From an uncultured Clostridium sp. (GTDB lineage Bacteria; Bacillota; Clostridia; Clostridiales; Clostridiaceae): a DNA stretch of 45,516 nucleotides. How positions within the stretch are numbered: position 1 is the first letter of the stretch; each line of letters begins with the position of its first letter. Under the pieces are notes generated by a model that was not told where the DNA came from, did no database searches, and was given only the letters and a program-made list of their open reading frames with translations. Both the position numbers and the translations under genes were made by a program. This document shows, one piece after another, positions 42,549 through 45,516 of this stretch. Where the stretch lies: positions 1 to 45,516 of the forward strand of contig NZ_CAKVKB010000016.1 in the NCBI RefSeq assembly GCF_934754915.1, given 5' to 3'.

Positions 42549-43502
42549 TTATGCTAGAACTTCATTTAATATTCCCTGATTCTTGCTTACAAGAAATGAA
42601 TATGTTCCAAACGCTAATAATTCATCAATATATTTTTTATTAATATTGTCATAATCATTAAATGCAATTACAAATGCTATCATATTTCTGAAATCTTTGT
42701 CTATATAAAAATTATATTCACTTTCCTCTTCACATAAATATTCAATAATCTCTCTCATCTTATCTACACTTTTCTCAATATCCTGATCTTCAACCATTAT
42801 ACCTAAAAGCTGCAAAAATTGATGCCCTATTTTCAAATCATTTTTACCCAATGCAAATATAAGTTCCGATACCTTACCTGGTGTATTTTCATTGCTGTTC
42901 AATAATATAGAATTTGTTAAACACTGAACTCCATTATCAGAAAATAATTTTAAATCATGCATATAATTAAATATAAATTCCATATATTCTGTCATACAAT
43001 CAAATTTTAATCCTTTTATAGCTAGAAGAGTACATAGCAAATAATCATCTTCCTTAGTTAAATTTCCATATTTCTGCTTCATTATATTGAAAATATGTCT
43101 TGTTCTTTTTATTATTAATTCCCTATTATCTTTTTCCACATATCTGACAACAGAAAATGCCGCCAATACCAAATGTTCACATTCACTAAATCTTTCTTTT
43201 GTGAACATTTCAAAAACTTCAAGTATTTCATCACTCATTTTTTCGTTATCAGTATCACTTTGAGATATTAAAAAGGATAATATATAAAGTATGTCACCTC
43301 TAAATACAGACATTTTTGATGTATTATTTTTTATGTATACTCTAATCTTTTTTACTTCATCATAAGGAATACTTTTTCCATGATATCCATTAAGAAGCGC
43401 TGAAAAGTGATTTATATAATCCCCATCATATCTTAAATTTCTAACTGCATATCTATAATTTTTAACTGTAGTATCACAAATTTCTTTAATAATTTTTTCC
43501 AT
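42549..43502 (-). CDS. DUF4003-like all-helical protein
   Basis: A 317-residue soluble protein, apparently all alpha-helical, of unknown function. Segments such as YINHFSALLNGYHGKSIPYD, MSVFRGDILYILSFLISQ and HLVLAAFSVVRYVEK match my memory of DUF4003 proteins of bacilli and clostridia; this was not checked by search. The start at 43502 has GGGGAG six bases ahead; the longer frame to 43526 would include that site. It forms a single unit ending in a strong terminator. No neighbour suggests its role. Confidence 0.7.
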   Translation of the reverse strand: MEKIIKEICDTTVKNYRYAVRNLRYDGDYINHFSALLNGYHGKSIPYDEVKKIRVYIKNNTSKMSVFRGDILYILSFLISQSDTDNEKMSDEILEVFEMFTKERFSECEHLVLAAFSVVRYVEKDNRELIIKRTRHIFNIMKQKYGNLTKEDDYLLCTLLAIKGLKFDCMTEYMEFIFNYMHDLKLFSDNGVQCLTNSILLNSNENTPGKVSELIFALGKNDLKIGHQFLQLLGIMVEDQDIEKSVDKMREIIEYLCEEESEYNFYIDKDFRNMIAFVIAFNDYDNINKKYIDELLAFGTYSFLVSKNQGILNEVLA

Positions 43503-43717
43503 CCCAATCTCCCCATTATAAATCATTTTCTTGTAAATGTTTTCTTTGAGTTATAGTCTACATTTCTATTATATCATATATTATGAATTTCTGTCTTAAA
43601 AAACATATTTTTTCTAATTTATATCTGTCTATTTTAATTCTATTACAAATATTTTATCTATCTTATTAATTTTAGTTTAATCTATTCTTGTGACAGATTT
43701 GTGTCTGTAAATAATAT

Positions 43718-43784
43718 AAATATATATGTTGTATTTACCTTATACATATAAAATATATATAAGATAATTACAACATATATATTT
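43718..43784. repeat. 67-bp near-perfect inverted repeat
   Basis: Outer arms AAATATATATGTTGTA (43718-43733) and its exact complement at 43769-43784 (16 bp), plus an inner 10-bp pair with one mismatch (TTACCTTATA with TATAAGATAA). The only unpaired part is about 13 bases in the middle. Confidence 0.75.
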
Positions 43785-43861
43785 AGATTACTACTATATA
43801 ATTTTTCTTAAATGTTTTTATCATAATATGATTTATTTAAATTAATTATTATGTACAAATC

Positions 43862-43897
43862 ACAAGTAATACTAATTATAAACATGGGATTACTTGT
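43862..43897 (-). terminator. Possible terminator after the Sel1-repeat gene
   Basis: Perfect 9-bp stem ACAAGTAAT/ATTACTTGT with an 18-base loop, just past the stop. The following minus-strand sequence is not a clean T run. Confidence 0.4.
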
Positions 43898-43905
43898 ATC
43901 TTAAA

Positions 43906-45513
43906 TTACTTTTTTAAAATATTAATAGCATTGACATTCCCTAATTCTGCAGCCTTATTAAAATAATCATATGCTTTTACTATATCTTTTTCTACACAAA
44001 ATCCATCATAATAGCATTTTCCAATCTCATACATAGCACTATCATTATTATTTTTAGCTAACATTGTATACATTTTTACAACCATTTTTTTAGCTTCTTC
44101 ATATCCATTTTTTGCGGATTTCTTATACCATTGTAAAGCTGTATCTATATTTTGATTAACTACTTTTCCTTCTAAATATGCTTTTCCTACAAGATACTGA
44201 TATTTACTATTTCCTTTTTCAGCTAATATTTTATATATTTCAAAACTCTTATTTTGACATTTTAAATTTCCAATTTTTTGTCCATTTTCGTAATATTTTA
44301 GTGCTTTATCAATATCTTTTACCACACCAATTCCACGGTAATACATATCTCCCAGTTTTAAACACGCTTCATCGTTTCCATTGGCAGCTTTATTTTCTAA
44401 GTTCATTAGAATGTCTTTATCCTTAATTTTTTCTTTCTCTTTAATTATCTCTTCCTTTAATTCTTTATTTTCTTTTAATAATTCTATAATTTTCTGTTCT
44501 AAACTATCTATTTTCGTATTTAATATTTCAAACCTTTTACTATTATCTTCCTTGTCAATTTTGAAATTATCCATAATTTTAGTGTCAATGTTATTTAACT
44601 TTTCTTCTATTTTTCGTTCAAAAATTTCTGAAAACTCTTTTAAAAATTCATTTTTATTATAATCTATGTAATTTTTATTTTTCTCTTGCATTTTTGCAAC
44701 ATCATTAATAAGACTGATTAATTTCTTTTCATTCTCACTTATTTTTATTAATTCATTTTCACCTGTTTTATTAGATAATTCTATTTTTTCTATTCTTTGA
44801 TCTAATGCTTTATGTAATTCTATATTTTTCTCAATTATATTATTAGTATTATTTTCTGCTTCATTTCTTATTGTGCTAAATTCATTTACAATGCCATTTA
44901 TTCCTTCAATTAAATTATCATCTTTTTCCTTAAATTGCCGAGAAAAATCATTCATAACTGATTTTAACGAATCAATATTCTCTATGGTTAAATCACTTTT
45001 TTTTATTATATTTTGGAAGTTCACCATAATATCTTTATTTTGTTCTTCTAACTTTTCAATCTGTTCAGTTATACTATCTGAATATTTTTGTAAATAAGAT
45101 ATAATTTTATTTTGTTTCTCTTTATTGTCTTCTTTCAGACCTTCAACCATTTTATATATATTGTTAAAATCTTCACTTATCAATAATTCTATTTTTTCTT
45201 TTTCTTTTGAATATTCTTCATAAAACTTTTTTATATCATGTTTTTCTTCTTTGTTTATCTCTGATATATGATTTAAAGTATTTGATATTTCTGCGCACTG
45301 ATTTTCAATAATGTATTCTAGAGTATTTTTAAATTTAAGAATTTTATCATTTATAATTTCTGTTTTTCCTGTTACAGATTCTATATATTCATTTATCTTT
45401 CCGAATAGTTGTTCATCTTCAATTTCATATGCTAATTTTGATACATTTTTTTCAAATTCATAAGTGTCTTTTTCAAAATATTCTCCATTCTGGTTTTTAT
45501 AAACCGTTATAAA
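43906..45513 (-). CDS. Coiled-coil protein with C-terminal Sel1-like repeats; 5' end unresolved
   Basis: Long Lys/Glu/Asn-rich coiled coil followed by about four Sel1-like repeats near the C-terminus, e.g. LGDMYYRGIGVVKDIDKALK, VGKAYLEGKVVNQNIDTALQ and IGKCYYDGFCVEKDIVKAYD. Sel1 repeats usually bind other proteins. The first TTG in frame is at 45183 (425 residues from there) and has no ribosome binding site. The 110 codons upstream (ITVYKNQNGEYFEKDTYEFE onward) look equally protein-like but contain no ATG, GTG or TTG, and the last three bases of the window form an in-frame TAA. A frameshift, or a broken gene, is possible. Function unknown. Confidence 0.6.
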   Translation of the reverse strand, partial: FITVYKNQNGEYFEKDTYEFEKNVSKLAYEIEDEQLFGKINEYIESVTGKTEIINDKILKFKNTLEYIIENQCAEISNTLNHISEINKEEKHDIKKFYEEYSKEKEKIELLISEDFNNIYKMVEGLKEDNKEKQNKIISYLQKYSDSITEQIEKLEEQNKDIMVNFQNIIKKSDLTIENIDSLKSVMNDFSRQFKEKDDNLIEGINGIVNEFSTIRNEAENNTNNIIEKNIELHKALDQRIEKIELSNKTGENELIKISENEKKLISLINDVAKMQEKNKNYIDYNKNEFLKEFSEIFERKIEEKLNNIDTKIMDNFKIDKEDNSKRFEILNTKIDSLEQKIIELLKENKELKEEIIKEKEKIKDKDILMNLENKAANGNDEACLKLGDMYYRGIGVVKDIDKALKYYENGQKIGNLKCQNKSFEIYKILAEKGNSKYQYLVGKAYLEGKVVNQNIDTALQWYKKSAKNGYEEAKKMVVKMYTMLAKNNNDSAMYEIGKCYYDGFCVEKDIVKAYDYFNKAAELGNVNAINILKK

Positions 45514-45516
45514 TTA

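Larger units (their letters stand above)
43503..43905. other. 403-bp AT-rich gap with a large dyad
   Basis: No gene. Contains the 43718-43784 hairpin and a 9-bp stem near the Sel1 gene end. Any promoter of the DUF4003-like gene must lie here but no clear consensus was found. Confidence 0.5.

Noticed and set aside
1..45516. Prophage, CRISPR array, transposase, integrated plasmid, tRNA or rRNA genes
   Set aside because: None was seen; gene content and base composition are uniform core chromosome except for small intergenic repeats.

Overview
The window is a very AT-rich stretch of chromosome from an endospore-forming Firmicute, almost certainly a Clostridium sensu stricto. Evidence: low-GC codon use, strong GGAGG-type ribosome binding sites, TTG and GTG starts, a CIRCE-controlled hrcA-grpE-dnaK-dnaJ operon, and sporulation genes (spoIIAA-spoIIAB-sigF, spoVAC/D/E, gpr, spoIIP, yqfC/yqfD) interleaved with housekeeping genes in the usual clostridial order. 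I cannot name the species. Every gene except rpsT lies on the minus strand, so the window is best read from right to left.

Layout in transcription order. (1) 45516-42442: a coiled-coil/Sel1-repeat protein running to the window edge, then a DUF4003-like protein. (2) 42415-38916: DNA polymerase IV, then a Lon-family protease with an intact Ser-Lys dyad but degraded ATPase motifs. (3) 38566-34340: forespore sigma operon spoIIAA-spoIIAB-sigF, closed by a terminator, then spoVAC with its own sigma-G-like promoter, a 440-bp gap, and spoVAD-spoVAE. (4) 34145-28784: a degenerate P-type ATPase, a ComEC without its beta-lactamase domain, and holA. (5) rpsT alone on the plus strand, with a leader that can hide its ribosome binding site. 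(6) 28060-21997: gpr, spoIIP, a small membrane protein, lepA, hemW. (7) 21756-16663: the CIRCE heat-shock operon, with a hairpin between dnaK and dnaJ. (8) 16621-12223: trmB-prmA-rsmE-mtaB (rRNA, tRNA and ribosomal-protein modification) and a HIT hydrolase. (9) 12179-3333: rpsU-yqeY, yqfC-yqfD-pgpH-ybeY, a dgkA-PAP2 fusion, era-recO, and a UBA/DUF4342 protein. (10) 3215-1: a CcpN-like HTH-CBS regulator and pyruvate phosphate dikinase, cut by the left edge.

The genes are mostly core (translation, chaperones, replication, DNA repair, sporulation). There is no sign of prophage, CRISPR or transposase. The unusual material is: two enzyme-like proteins with decayed ATPase motifs beside sporulation and competence genes; three genes (spoIIAA, lon-like, lepA) whose only strong Shine-Dalgarno is separated from the start by a hairpin; a dispersed 72-bp intergenic repeat in at least six copies on both strands, some attached to a larger palindromic module; two long dyads at 38815-38905 and 43718-43784; and a right-edge reading frame that looks coding for 110 codons without a start. 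All calls rest on reading the sequence and recalled family motifs; no database search was run.
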